Positions 49,045 to 57,829 of a stretch of 64,000 nucleotides of DNA are shown in pieces; position 1 is the first letter of the stretch; each line of letters begins with the position of its first letter. Under the pieces are notes generated by a model. It was not told the origin of the DNA. It was given only the letters and a program-made list of their open reading frames with translations, and made no database searches. The stretch lies in IMG/VR virus record IMGVR_UViG_3300023174_000033, positions 1-64,000 of that record, one strand, 5' to 3'. A program made the translations under genes and the position numbers. Origin of the DNA: a virus.

Positions 49045-50301
49045 ATGTCGTACACAGTAAAAACAATTAATGTCTCTCAGGACTTACCAAATAAAAATGG
49101 TGGAAGAGCTAATGGATTTGACTTGAAATCCTCTATTATGGAAAAAATTGATAACTCTATAGATGCTGGCAACAGATATGTTTCAATTAAAATAGATACA
49201 CAACTTGGTAAGACTATCATATTCAACAATGAGAGTGGTTTAGATATCCATCAAATTGAAACTTTTCTTGGAATTGGAAAATCAGGAACTTATAAATCAA
49301 AAAACATTGGTAATTTTGGATTTGGTGCATTTATGGCTCTAACTTTTTTGGGTGAGAATGGGAATGTACAAATAAACTCAGTTAAAAATAATGAAAAAAT
49401 TAAAGTGGAATTGGACTTCAATACCGCTAAACCGATGGATTACAAATTTTATGATCCAATCAAAGTTTCTGATTCTGATATGTTAGAGATTATATGTACT
49501 ACAAAAAGTTTTGATATTTTTGATCATGTAGATAGTTTAGCAAATGATCTAGGAGCTCACTACCATGATATTCTAACAGAAAAAGATGAAAATGATAATC
49601 CAAAATTTATTATTTTTCTGGAAGTAGACAACCATAATACAAAACAAATCCAACCTATTGACCCATTCTATAAAACATCCCCAAATACAATTCCTTGGGT
49701 TGATTCCAAAACTTATGATTTGAAAATAGGAACAAACATTTTCAAAGTAGATTGTGATGGATATTTTATATCAAGGAACACTGATAAAAATGAACTTGAT
49801 AAGAAAGGTAGAAAAGGATTCCCACATGAATATCAAGGAATCTATATTAAGCTTAATGGTAGGATACTTAAACTTGGGAATGGTTGGGGAATTGAAGGAA
49901 CTAATAACAAATGGGTTGGTGGAAGATTGGAAATAAAAATAGATACTGCAAATTTACATAAAAGTGATAAAGAAAATGTTCTTAAATATTTTGGAATAAC
50001 ATCAAATAAAAATAATCCTAACTTACAAATTTCAGAAAAATCTTTGGATAAAAAAGAACTCAGAGATATTATTAAATCATTTAGAGGTTGGGTAGATAAT
50101 CAATATGATAGATTTAACAGTGAGAAAAAATCATCTAAGCCAAGTAAAACAAACCCAATTGAAAATATCCTAAATCTAAAAGTTTTCAATATAGACTTGA
50201 AAACTATAAAGAATGGACAACTAATTGAAAGAATGTGCCCAGATGTATTTGAAGCATTGGAAGAAATTCAAAATATGAAAAATACATTAAGTGAGTCTTA
50301 A
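49045..50301 (+). CDS. GHKL-type ATPase (HSP90/topoisomerase-like)
   Basis: A 418-residue protein with a Bergerat ATP-binding fold. The N box is EKIDNSIDAG (33-42), the G1 region NNESGLD (61-67) and the G2 region GNFGFGAFMA (89-98). A second domain with KLNGRILKLGNGWG and a charged C-terminal helical part follow. MORC-like and topoisomerase VI-B-like proteins have this N-terminal layout. It could act in DNA handling or in defence; no partner nuclease is next to it. Confidence 0.75.
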   Translation: MSYTVKTINVSQDLPNKNGGRANGFDLKSSIMEKIDNSIDAGNRYVSIKIDTQLGKTIIFNNESGLDIHQIETFLGIGKSGTYKSKNIGNFGFGAFMALTFLGENGNVQINSVKNNEKIKVELDFNTAKPMDYKFYDPIKVSDSDMLEIICTTKSFDIFDHVDSLANDLGAHYHDILTEKDENDNPKFIIFLEVDNHNTKQIQPIDPFYKTSPNTIPWVDSKTYDLKIGTNIFKVDCDGYFISRNTDKNELDKKGRKGFPHEYQGIYIKLNGRILKLGNGWGIEGTNNKWVGGRLEIKIDTANLHKSDKENVLKYFGITSNKNNPNLQISEKSLDKKELRDIIKSFRGWVDNQYDRFNSEKKSSKPSKTNPIENILNLKVFNIDLKTIKNGQLIERMCPDVFEALEEIQNMKNTLSES

Positions 50302-50306
50302 CTAAC

Positions 50307-50906
50307 TCACCAAACCACCACCCACTCACAACCCAGAACACCCTTATAAACATCCTTATAAGTCTCTGTATGAATATCACCACCCACCAGGCGTGCAACC
50401 TCTAAGGACAACTTAGATGATGGAGTTCGGAACATCTGAACTCCATCTTTTGTTTTATAACAGTCTGTACTTAATAACCCAGTCAAGATGTCATATGGTA
50501 TGAACTCTTGGAAAAGAGGATTGTGAACTATACCATAACTAGATAAATCAGACACCATCTGACTAGATGTAATCTTTAGTTTGAGTTTTCCCTGGTCTGA
50601 TTTCTCTATAGGATAGTTACTATTCAGTTTAGTCTTAATGTCTTTTAAGGTTTGTTCATCTGACCTAACTATGATGGTATGGTCATTTTGTATGAATGAG
50701 GTAGCAACCATCTGACCCAGTGTGATTAATTTGTCTGGTGTGAGTGGTGAGGTGAAGTAAGAATGGTCCAATGAATACTTCTGATTCTTACAAGTTTTAG
50801 AACAGTGGAGTATTGGACGCTTGTCGATATAGTAGGAATTGTTTATGGGAAAGGGGTTCCCACAGGTAAGACAAGTTCGGATTAATTTGACCTGACGAAT
50901 AGTCAT
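50307..50906 (-). CDS. Possible LAGLIDADG-like endonuclease with zinc finger
   Basis: A 199-residue protein. CLTCGNP near residue 12 and HCSKTC near 34 form a likely zinc finger. LGQMVATSFIQNDHTIIVRS (about 64-83) and DILTGLLSTDC (about 140-150) have the spacing and local pattern of two LAGLIDADG-type helices, the second followed by MFRTPSSKLSLEVARLV. The catalytic acids are not both clear. An intergenic homing endonuclease is the best guess. Confidence 0.45.
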   Translation of the reverse strand: MTIRQVKLIRTCLTCGNPFPINNSYYIDKRPILHCSKTCKNQKYSLDHSYFTSPLTPDKLITLGQMVATSFIQNDHTIIVRSDEQTLKDIKTKLNSNYPIEKSDQGKLKLKITSSQMVSDLSSYGIVHNPLFQEFIPYDILTGLLSTDCYKTKDGVQMFRTPSSKLSLEVARLVGGDIHTETYKDVYKGVLGCEWVVVW

Positions 50907-51041
50907 AGAGTATTTATCGGTTTTTTACGGTCTCATAGGCTATCAATCACAACTAACAAAATTTTCAAAAAAATCAACATTATCAAATTTTATTTTTAGT
51001 AATATCTTCTTCTTTTTTTTTTCAGAATATATATACTCTAT

Positions 51042-51413
51042 ATGAAATACATTAGAATATACGAAAAGTATTCGGACTGGGTAGATATTAAAAGGTCTGA
51101 ATCAGACAAAATAGTATCACTGCCTGGATACGATTTATATAGAAGTAACATATTAGGGTATTATGGTGTAATTGGTAGGAGGGAACAATTGTCTATGGAG
51201 AACTTGACCATACGAAAGGAAAGTGATGGAAGTTTCATATTAGATATAAGGAGGTCTCCTGGTTATTTCAAGGGTCTTATAGCAGCTGGTCAAAAGGGAT
51301 GGGAAGAGGATTGGTCAAGGAGGGAGTTTGATTTGAAATTTAATTTTGATGATATAAACGAGTTAATTAAGTTTTTAACTGAGTATGATGGGTGGTATGA
51401 TTTGAAGTATTGA
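51042..51413 (+). CDS. Possible leader-tagged protein, unknown function
   Basis: A 123-residue protein beginning MKYIRIYEKYSDW, a diverged leader with IYE at 6-8. The body is rich in Arg, Trp and Tyr. It stands alone between stretches that share GTATTTATCGGTTT (50908 and 51427). Confidence 0.6.
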   Translation: MKYIRIYEKYSDWVDIKRSESDKIVSLPGYDLYRSNILGYYGVIGRREQLSMENLTIRKESDGSFILDIRRSPGYFKGLIAAGQKGWEEDWSRREFDLKFNFDDINELIKFLTEYDGWYDLKY

Positions 51414-51509
51414 TTTTAGAACATAGGGTATTTATCGGTTTCATATAAGATGTTCAATACGTGGGTCTTATAATCCAAAAAAATTTTTTTAAAAACTCGG
51501 AATTATTCA

Positions 51510-51517
51510 TATCTTTG
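51510..51517 (+). promoter_or_regulatory. Promoter -7 box
   Basis: TATCTTTG, seven bases before the ATG at 51525; the -33 region is T-rich. Confidence 0.65.
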
Positions 51518-51524
51518 TATCCAT

Positions 51525-52049
51525 ATGAAAAAAATATTATCACTTATCATCTTGGGTTTAATTATCCCAATGACTCAAACTTTCTCACAGAATATAAAAG
51601 TTGAGACTGATCACAATTTTGGAAATGTACTTGAAGGAACAATGGTTTCCTATGAATTCAATCTGAAAAATCTATCATCGGAAAAAATTCTGATTAAGAA
51701 CGTTCAGCCATCTTGTGGTTGTGTTAGTCCACATTTCACCAAAGAAATATCACCGGGTAAAACTGGTTTAATTAAGGCTACATTTAATTCAAAAGGTAGA
51801 TTAGGTGTTTTTGAAAAAACACTTAGAGTTTATTTGTATCCTAGTGATTCTGTGGTATTATTAACCATTAGAGGTAATGTGCTCGGTAATACTGATTATG
51901 TTCAGAATCAAAAGGTAGATACTGTTATTACTAATTTTTTGAAACCAGTATCCGATACATCTATAAAATCAACTGAAAGAATCTATTATAGAGGACCTAG
52001 GGGTGGATTATATTATTACAACAGTAAAGGGAAAAAAGTATATAAATAA
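51525..52049 (+). CDS. Exported DUF1573 protein with basic adaptor-like tail
   Basis: A 174-residue protein: signal peptide (1-22, ...MTQTFSQ), then a DUF1573 Ig-like domain with NFGNVLEGTMVSYEF and the conserved PSCGC (62-66) and SPGKTG. The end, RGPRGGLYYYNSKGKK, resembles the short basic G-P-R-G-G-x-Y-Y adaptor seen in PBCV-like virus proteins. DUF1573 proteins are common exported proteins of Bacteroidota, so a host origin is likely. It heads an operon of exported proteins. Confidence 0.75.
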   Translation: MKKILSLIILGLIIPMTQTFSQNIKVETDHNFGNVLEGTMVSYEFNLKNLSSEKILIKNVQPSCGCVSPHFTKEISPGKTGLIKATFNSKGRLGVFEKTLRVYLYPSDSVVLLTIRGNVLGNTDYVQNQKVDTVITNFLKPVSDTSIKSTERIYYRGPRGGLYYYNSKGKKVYK

Positions 52050-52058
52050 TAAAAAATT

Positions 52059-52511
52059 ATGGCGTCATCAAGAATATACAAAACTAGAAAACTATCTGAT
52101 GGTTCTACATATAGGGAATCATATTCGTATTCGGAATATTATTTTTACAAATTTATAGGTTGGGTTTTTGATTTGTTCATCTTAACAATATTCACCCTCC
52201 CATACTATATTTTCGTAAAGATACCATTTCTAATCATAGTAAAAACACTATCGATCATACCCAAAACATCTGAATTTTCGAAGAGGATTGGTGATAAATC
52301 TTATTCAATAAATCAATTTAAAACCAATACTATTATTTACTTGTCTATAATTGTTGGTATAATGTCTATAATGATTTGGACTGATAAAAATTCAAAAATG
52401 AATTCCACACTTGATAGAAATCAGGTAGATACTACAAAGGTAGTTTCTAAAGTAACCCACTCGAAACATAAAAAACATCATAAAAAATTAAAACATCATA
52501 AATCAAATTAA
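52059..52511 (+). CDS. Membrane protein with Lys/His-rich tail
   Basis: A 150-residue protein with two hydrophobic regions (about 30-62 and 90-108) and a strongly basic tail of Lys and His (HSKHKKHHKKLKHH). An RDD-like look is possible in the first part. Function unknown. Confidence 0.6.
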   Translation: MASSRIYKTRKLSDGSTYRESYSYSEYYFYKFIGWVFDLFILTIFTLPYYIFVKIPFLIIVKTLSIIPKTSEFSKRIGDKSYSINQFKTNTIIYLSIIVGIMSIMIWTDKNSKMNSTLDRNQVDTTKVVSKVTHSKHKKHHKKLKHHKSN

Positions 52512-52514
52512 AAT

Positions 52515-53228
52515 ATGTCATTAGTACAATCATTCATTAATCAAATAGGCAGGGAAATAGGCAGGGATGTTTATAATTCTGTTATCAACAACAAAAATGT
52601 CAATACTTATTATGGTTCCAAAGCTTCTACTACTTGGGATCAGTTAAGGGATTTCAAATTATCTTCTTATGATAAGTTGACTATGAATAATTTAGTTAAT
52701 CTCGTTGAATCTGTATCAAACTTAAGTCCGAACAATTTTACTAATCTTGAGTATTTCATCACTATGGATGAAAAGATTGATTTTTGTAAAGAGCATTTAG
52801 ACAAAAAGTATTTGGAGAAATTAGAAGATTTGGATAACACCAATAAAGAGAATTTCAAAGCTTTTTTATTTGACCACAAGATTTACATTGCTGATTGTCA
52901 TGATAAACTTGAGGAAAAGATAAACAATTATAAGGAGCCTAATAAGTGGTTACGTCGTTTGACTAATTTTTGGGCAATTCTATGGATTATTTGTGGTGTA
53001 TGGATTTCAACTAAATATGATTCTTTACATTACAATGATGGAAAAGAGATTCCTGGTAATTGGATGTTTTGGGCATTAGAAGGAATTCTTTTATTTTGTT
53101 GTTTTTTTCCATCTGTTATTTTCCGTGAGGCTTCTATTGAAGATACTATTACAAATCATAAAAAAGATCGTGAGGCTTTGGAAGCTTTGGAGGATTATTT
53201 TACTAAAATATCAAACATAAAATTTTAA
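52515..53228 (+). CDS. Membrane protein, unknown function
   Basis: A 237-residue protein with a helical soluble N-terminal domain (1-145), then two transmembrane helices (about 153-170 and 187-205) and a charged helical end. It follows the previous gene by 3 nt. No family recognised. Confidence 0.6.
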   Translation: MSLVQSFINQIGREIGRDVYNSVINNKNVNTYYGSKASTTWDQLRDFKLSSYDKLTMNNLVNLVESVSNLSPNNFTNLEYFITMDEKIDFCKEHLDKKYLEKLEDLDNTNKENFKAFLFDHKIYIADCHDKLEEKINNYKEPNKWLRRLTNFWAILWIICGVWISTKYDSLHYNDGKEIPGNWMFWALEGILLFCCFFPSVIFREASIEDTITNHKKDREALEALEDYFTKISNIKF

Positions 53229-53229
53229 T

Positions 53230-53988
53230 ATGAAACAAATTTTACCCTTTTTAATTCTCTTACTATTTGGATCTTGTCAGAAAGAGGAGAATCCTGTTCC
53301 CACTATAAATCCTTATGGTAAGAACACTTTAATTGGTTATACTGGGGCTTATGATTATATGAGTCCGGATAGTAATTCAAATGGTGGGATTTTAGCAAAG
53401 GTTATGAGTGGTAATCAGGTAATAGCCACGGGTATTACTGATAGTTTAGGTAAGTTTGAGATTTTTGATTTAGATGTTGGTACATATGATATTGTTATAA
53501 CTAGGGAGGGTTGGGCTCAATACAAGACTAAGTCTGTATTTTGTGGGCCTGGTCCGAGTCCTACTACTGTTTATTTTGAGAATGACAATGCATATGGTTA
53601 TAGGGTTAATCCTTTAGTTAGGAGAGTTTATTCTGATATAGTATCTGTTGAGATGGACAGTATAAAAAGTGGTACGGCTTACTTTTGTATGACTATAAGT
53701 CCTAATCAGTTAGATTTAGTTGATAGTTTAAAGATTGGGTTAATTGATAATTCTAAATCAGACGAGAGGCTAGTATATTTTTGTTATGGTCCTAAAGTAA
53801 TTAGCACTAGTAAACTTATTTTCAGTGTTGGTTATTATAATCAATGGAGAGGTATAAATAAATTTGATTTTGTTTTATTTCCATATTTAGACTATGCGAT
53901 GTGTGGATCTATACTAAACAGTAGGGGTAATTTTGAGGTTACCAATGCTCATAAGATTTTGCAGGATGTTTTGGTAGTTTTCCCGTGA
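53230..53988 (+). CDS. Lipoprotein with carboxypeptidase-regulatory-like domain
   Basis: A 252-residue lipoprotein: MKQILPFLILLLFGSCQKEEN, with lipid Cys at 16 followed by QKEE, which fits the Bacteroidota surface-export signal for lipoproteins. Residues about 30-110 (TGITDSLGKFEIFDLDVGTYDIVI) look like a carboxypeptidase-regulatory/CNA-B beta sandwich. It is probably on the outer surface. Function unknown. Confidence 0.7.
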   Translation: MKQILPFLILLLFGSCQKEENPVPTINPYGKNTLIGYTGAYDYMSPDSNSNGGILAKVMSGNQVIATGITDSLGKFEIFDLDVGTYDIVITREGWAQYKTKSVFCGPGPSPTTVYFENDNAYGYRVNPLVRRVYSDIVSVEMDSIKSGTAYFCMTISPNQLDLVDSLKIGLIDNSKSDERLVYFCYGPKVISTSKLIFSVGYYNQWRGINKFDFVLFPYLDYAMCGSILNSRGNFEVTNAHKILQDVLVVFP

Positions 53989-54001
53989 TAGATATTTTAA
54001 T

Positions 54002-54847
54002 ATGTCTGTATTTTTGTCTTCGTATCCAATCGGAAAGAAAGTAGGTTTATCAAACTATTTAAAATCTATTTTTTCTTGTTACAGGTTAAATCAGATTTAC
54101 AACAAGGGATTAGTTCCTTGTGTATATGGTTTTAACAATGATAATTTCAAGACCTTATTTGATTGTGATAATTTAGTTTATAATGATTCTTTAGAGTTTA
54201 AATTACATTCTTTAGATTCATTTGATAAAGTAAGGGATTTAGTGGGAGTGGGAGTAAGTCCTTATATCTTATCTTTTACTTGGAGGTTTTATTTAAGTGA
54301 TGAAGATAGGGTTAATTGTAAGCCTTTTGGGAAAGAGTGGTATTATTGGGATGATCCAAATTCAATTGATTTCAAATTCACTTCAATTCCACAAAATATG
54401 ATTGATCTTTATTTGGGGGTAATTATTAATTTTCCTATAAGGAAGAAATTGCTTGATTGGGTTGATCATTTAAGTCATGGGATTGGAGAGGTAAGGTTAG
54501 GGGTTCACATAAGGACTTGGAGGGGTGAGGATACAATTTATAATAACAGGTTCAATCATTATTTATCAACTAAACAAGAAATAATTGATTCAATCAATCA
54601 ATCGGATCATAAGAAGGTTTTGATATGTAGTGATGATTTGATTGAGGTTGGGGATTTAGTTAAGTATATAAGTGGGAAAGAGTTTTTCTTTTATATTAAT
54701 CGTAAAGACTTTACTCAATTAGAGAATGATTTTTGTGAGTTATTATTATTATCAAGGTCAATGGATTTCATAGGGAGTTTAAATTCAACTTTCTCTGAAT
54801 TAGTTTGGTGGTATGGTGGTTGTCAATTGGGTGTTAAGATTATTTAA
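54002..54847 (+). CDS. Fucosyltransferase-like glycosyltransferase
   Basis: A 281-residue protein. GVHIRTWRGE (about 170-179) and the C-terminal LLLSRSMDFIGSLNSTFSELVWWYGG (position about 248-273) match the H-x-R and S-x-F-S motifs of the O-fucosyl/alpha-1,2 and NodZ-like fold. The donor would be GDP-fucose; the acceptor is unknown. The gene uses more G-rich codons (GTTAGG, GGGG) than the region before 50 kb, which may mean recent gain. Confidence 0.65.
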   Translation: MSVFLSSYPIGKKVGLSNYLKSIFSCYRLNQIYNKGLVPCVYGFNNDNFKTLFDCDNLVYNDSLEFKLHSLDSFDKVRDLVGVGVSPYILSFTWRFYLSDEDRVNCKPFGKEWYYWDDPNSIDFKFTSIPQNMIDLYLGVIINFPIRKKLLDWVDHLSHGIGEVRLGVHIRTWRGEDTIYNNRFNHYLSTKQEIIDSINQSDHKKVLICSDDLIEVGDLVKYISGKEFFFYINRKDFTQLENDFCELLLLSRSMDFIGSLNSTFSELVWWYGGCQLGVKII

Positions 54848-54855
54848 GAATAAAT

Positions 54856-54886
54856 TTTGAACTTTTAGTTAAAAATGTTATATTTG
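54856..54886 (+). promoter_or_regulatory. Bacteroidota-type promoter
   Basis: TTTG at 54856-54859, 19 nt, TATATTTG at 54879-54886; the ATG is at 54891. Confidence 0.8.
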
Positions 54887-54890
54887 TATT

Positions 54891-55472
54891 ATGTTTAAAT
54901 CATTAGTACCTCATATTGAACAAAGGTTAAAGAAACACCACGAATTATATAGTGGTCAGTGTAAGGCTGAATTATGGGAAGAGAATTGTCACCATGCTTT
55001 AGTAGCTGCTGGTTTTGGTTCAGATTGGAAGCCAGATTTCAATCATCAGTCGGGAGCTGATATGAGGATTATTGCAGGTGATAGGATTAGTAATAAAGGT
55101 GGTCAGATTGATTCAGAGAGTTTAACTTTTTCTGGTTTTCGTACAACAAAGTATAAAACGCTTACTGACAAGTTAGAATTCCTTAAAGATAAAAAAGATG
55201 ATTATGTATTTTGTTTAGCTACCAATAAGAATGAGTGGGAATCTGGTAAAAAGATTTATCATTTCATTGTAGTTGATAGTAATAAGCTTGATTATCATAA
55301 TCAAGAGTGGGTTGATACTTTTGGGAAGAAAGGAACTGGTAAAGACAAACACAATGGGTATTCTTGTAAGAATGAAGTATTTGAGGCAAAAATATGTTTT
55401 AGTATGTCGGATCAGCTTTGGACAACAATCAAATTAAATGAATGTAACGAACATTATACAATAACAGTATGA
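54891..55472 (+). CDS. Possible restriction-endonuclease-like protein
   Basis: A 193-residue protein. The order of elements (CKAELWEENCHHALVAAGFG, then HQSGADMRI, SNKGGQIDSESLTFSGFRTTK, and YVFCLATNK) resembles type II restriction enzymes of the PD-(D/E)xK fold, with possible active residues E30, D60 and K72. It has its own promoter. No methyltransferase is adjacent. Confidence 0.4.
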   Translation: MFKSLVPHIEQRLKKHHELYSGQCKAELWEENCHHALVAAGFGSDWKPDFNHQSGADMRIIAGDRISNKGGQIDSESLTFSGFRTTKYKTLTDKLEFLKDKKDDYVFCLATNKNEWESGKKIYHFIVVDSNKLDYHNQEWVDTFGKKGTGKDKHNGYSCKNEVFEAKICFSMSDQLWTTIKLNECNEHYTITV

Positions 55473-55549
55473 AGAATTTATTTTAACTCTGGTGAAAACC
55501 TTTAGTTTTTTACGAAAAAACTTTATTGGTTTTTTGAGATATATATAAA

Positions 55550-56083
55550 ATGAGTAGTGTTATTAAGTTTTTTATCTTTTTTTTATTAGTTAGTCAATCT
55601 GTTTTCTCTCAAGATTCCACTGTTATTTTAAATCATGTTGTAGGTCCATTAGGTATTCAATCCATAAAGCGGCCTGATTTAGATTTGGTGCATGGTGTGT
55701 TAAGTTCAAGGAGATTAACTGATGATTTTGAAAAAAGGGTTACAGAGGAATTGAATAGATTGAACATGAAGGGTTATAGGACTGATGTAGATAATATTTA
55801 TGTTAGGACTTATGTTAAGGGAAACAAGATTATCACTGAAAGTTCTTGTGATATTATTGAGTCAAGGGATGGTAGGTCTTATGTTGTATTTACTACTAGG
55901 GGAAGTATTGGTAGGGGTTATAAGCAAAGGCATGATAAGCAGATACAGGGATTAGAATCTTGGTTAAGTTTTTACTATCGTGGGTATTGTAAGAAGATAA
56001 AGACTATATTAGTCAATTTCAAGTTAAGGGGTGGTGTTATAAATTATAAGCAAAGTTTTTTTGTTGTGGCGAGGGGTTATTAA
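55550..56083 (+). CDS. Exported protein, unknown function
   Basis: A 177-residue protein with a signal peptide (1-20, ...FLLVSQSVFSQ). The mature part is basic and looks mostly beta. No family recognised. Confidence 0.65.
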   Translation: MSSVIKFFIFFLLVSQSVFSQDSTVILNHVVGPLGIQSIKRPDLDLVHGVLSSRRLTDDFEKRVTEELNRLNMKGYRTDVDNIYVRTYVKGNKIITESSCDIIESRDGRSYVVFTTRGSIGRGYKQRHDKQIQGLESWLSFYYRGYCKKIKTILVNFKLRGGVINYKQSFFVVARGY

Positions 56084-56109
56084 AGAATTTTCTAAAAAAA
56101 TTAGAAATT

Positions 56110-56143
56110 TTTGTAACTATTACCAAAAAAAGTCGTATATTTG
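56110..56143 (+). promoter_or_regulatory. Bacteroidota-type promoter
   Basis: TTTG at 56110-56113, a 22-nt spacer and TATATTTG at 56136-56143; the ATG is 4 nt later at 56148. Confidence 0.7.
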
Positions 56144-56147
56144 TATT

Positions 56148-56339
56148 ATGAAAAATGTAATGAACTTCTTTAGGAAAAATTTCGCTGTTGTGTGGTTGAT
56201 TGGTGCTATCCTTTATTACCTTCTCGGTGTTAAAGATATTGCTTTCAATCTGATGGTCCTCTTTGTTATTGAGGATTTGTGTGATAGGGTTGAGTGGTAT
56301 ATGAGTAAAAAATCTCTTGATAAAAAATCAGGGGTTTAA
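56148..56339 (+). CDS. Small membrane protein
   Basis: A 63-residue protein (MKNVMNFFRKNFAVVWLIG...) with two hydrophobic helices (about 13-27 and 31-44) and a basic end. The ATG at 56148 is set by the promoter; the longer frame from 56061 is unlikely. A terminator follows. Confidence 0.65.
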   Translation: MKNVMNFFRKNFAVVWLIGAILYYLLGVKDIAFNLMVLFVIEDLCDRVEWYMSKKSLDKKSGV

Positions 56340-56342
56340 ATT

Positions 56343-56371
56343 AAAAAGGGTCCAAATATGGACCCTTTTTT
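56343..56371. terminator. Bidirectional terminator
   Basis: AAAAAGGGTCC and GGACCCTTTTT form an 11-bp perfect stem around a 6-base loop, between convergent genes. Confidence 0.85.
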
Positions 56372-57081
56372 TATTTCTTTCTAAATACTCTATTATGACC
56401 TACACAAATTAGTTCTTCATATTCTGAATTAAATTCTAAAAAGTTTTTAATTGCCAAGGATACTTCGTAATGGCCAGAAAACCTTTGATTATTCTGAATA
56501 AGACCTTTGAAGTAAGAACTATCGTCAAAAACTACAAGAGATCCAGATTTTGCCAAGTCTGGTAGTAAGCTAATATCTGAAACTACCGCATTATAATCAT
56601 GTCCACCATCAATATAGATAAGGTCAAACTTACCAAGGGATTTTATTTTTTCAATAATATGTGAGTCGTTTGATAATCCTTTGATAATATTTTTATTGAT
56701 ATCAAATTCCAAATTTAAATCTTTAAATAATTTGGTGATTATCTCGGAATAGTTTTCTTTTCCATATTGTGAGTATTTATCACCGGTATCATCAAGTGGA
56801 GTTACTCCAATAAATTCAACCACTTTATTTGTTTTATCAGCAAGAGATTTAACAAGACTTAAAACTTGTGCTTTATAAACACCGATTTCAATAAATCTAA
56901 ATTGTTCTGGCATAGAATTTACTAGCTCCCTCCATAAAACGTGAAATGGTCTTTCACCAAATCCCAAGTTATTTTCTTCAATGAATAATCTATGATTTTT
57001 TAGAAAATCATCTTGGTAGAACTCATTTGAAAAGATTTCGTAAATTTGATTTACTTCTTTGTTTCTGTGCAATTCAATCAT
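56371..57081 (-). CDS. SAM-dependent methyltransferase (Methyltransf_24-like)
   Basis: About 236 residues from the ATG at 57081. Motif I is FRFIEIGVYKAQ (near 62-73), and FDLIYIDGGHDYNAV (near 145-159) carries the D-G-x-H-x-Y motif typical of Methyltransf_24 sugar or cephalosporin-hydroxylase-like proteins. It probably acts on a sugar. A gamma-glutamylcyclotransferase-like gene precedes it on the same strand. Confidence 0.7.
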   Translation of the reverse strand: MIELHRNKEVNQIYEIFSNEFYQDDFLKNHRLFIEENNLGFGERPFHVLWRELVNSMPEQFRFIEIGVYKAQVLSLVKSLADKTNKVVEFIGVTPLDDTGDKYSQYGKENYSEIITKLFKDLNLEFDINKNIIKGLSNDSHIIEKIKSLGKFDLIYIDGGHDYNAVVSDISLLPDLAKSGSLVVFDDSSYFKGLIQNNQRFSGHYEVSLAIKNFLEFNSEYEELICVGHNRVFRKK

Positions 57082-57082
57082 T

Positions 57083-57481
57083 TTAATTTTTTTTATTTCT
57101 ATTATAAAAGTAGGATTGGGCATAACCTAAATCCTTTACCAATATTTCTTCTCTTACATATGCGTCAGTTTCATATTCATCAAGGATAAGAAGTTCCTCA
57201 TTAGTTACTTCAATAACTTGACCAACAACGCATCCAGCGGAATGAGGGAATAATCTCGGATAAGCGGTTCCTTCCACATTCCAATCACGCAGAAGAATGT
57301 AATTATCAATTAATCCAAACTTACCTTCACAAACCCGACCAAGTAAATCCAATTGAACATTTGGATCAAGTAAAGTTCCATAGATGAAAAGTTTTTCCAC
57401 TGAATGTATAGTCCAAGAAATATCAAAAGTTGAATATTGTTCTTGGGTTTTTAAAGGTTGAGTTCTTAAACCAATCTTCAT
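57083..57481 (-). CDS. Gamma-glutamylcyclotransferase-like (AIG2/GGCT) protein
   Basis: A 132-residue protein. KLFIYGTLLDPNVQ near residue 31 is the GGCT substrate loop (YGTL), and ILDEYETDAY near 107 holds the likely catalytic Glu with the DxYE pattern. These enzymes release 5-oxoproline from gamma-glutamyl amines. The first ~25 residues overlap the next upstream gene and may not be translated; a start near VEKLFIYG is possible. Confidence 0.75.
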   Translation of the reverse strand: MKIGLRTQPLKTQEQYSTFDISWTIHSVEKLFIYGTLLDPNVQLDLLGRVCEGKFGLIDNYILLRDWNVEGTAYPRLFPHSAGCVVGQVIEVTNEELLILDEYETDAYVREEILVKDLGYAQSYFYNRNKKN

Positions 57482-57761
57482 AAAAGTAATGTAGGTTTGA
57501 ACATTGAATTAGGAAATTTTCAACTTGTGTTTGTGTTAAATCAAACCATTCACCTGATACCTTTCTATCCCCATAATTTCTATGCAATTGTGCTTCAATT
57601 TTTGTGGCCCACTTTGATTCAAAAATAGTTTCAACAGTTAATTCTTGATGGTTTCCGGTTTTCAACTGTTTGAGTCTTTGGTCAATTGGTTTTTTCGTAA
57701 AACCAATTTTATATTTTTTACCATCTACATCACCACAAGAAATTAAATAAACTTTGGACAT
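57423..57761 (-). CDS. T5orf172/GIY-YIG-like protein
   Basis: A 112-residue protein. YLISCGDVDGKKYKIGFTKKP (positions 5-25), QLKTGNH and the E near WATKIEAQLHR follow the Mug113/T5orf172 form of the GIY-YIG fold. Such small genes are widespread in phages and may be nucleases. It overlaps the cyclotransferase-like gene by 59 nt. Confidence 0.75.
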   Translation of the reverse strand: MSKVYLISCGDVDGKKYKIGFTKKPIDQRLKQLKTGNHQELTVETIFESKWATKIEAQLHRNYGDRKVSGEWFDLTQTQVENFLIQCSNLHYFYEDWFKNSTFKNPRTIFNF

Positions 57762-57829
57762 ATAAACGATATATATTCATTTAATTTTTCCCAAGTGGAT
57801 AACTTTTAAACAAAAAATTGAATAATATT

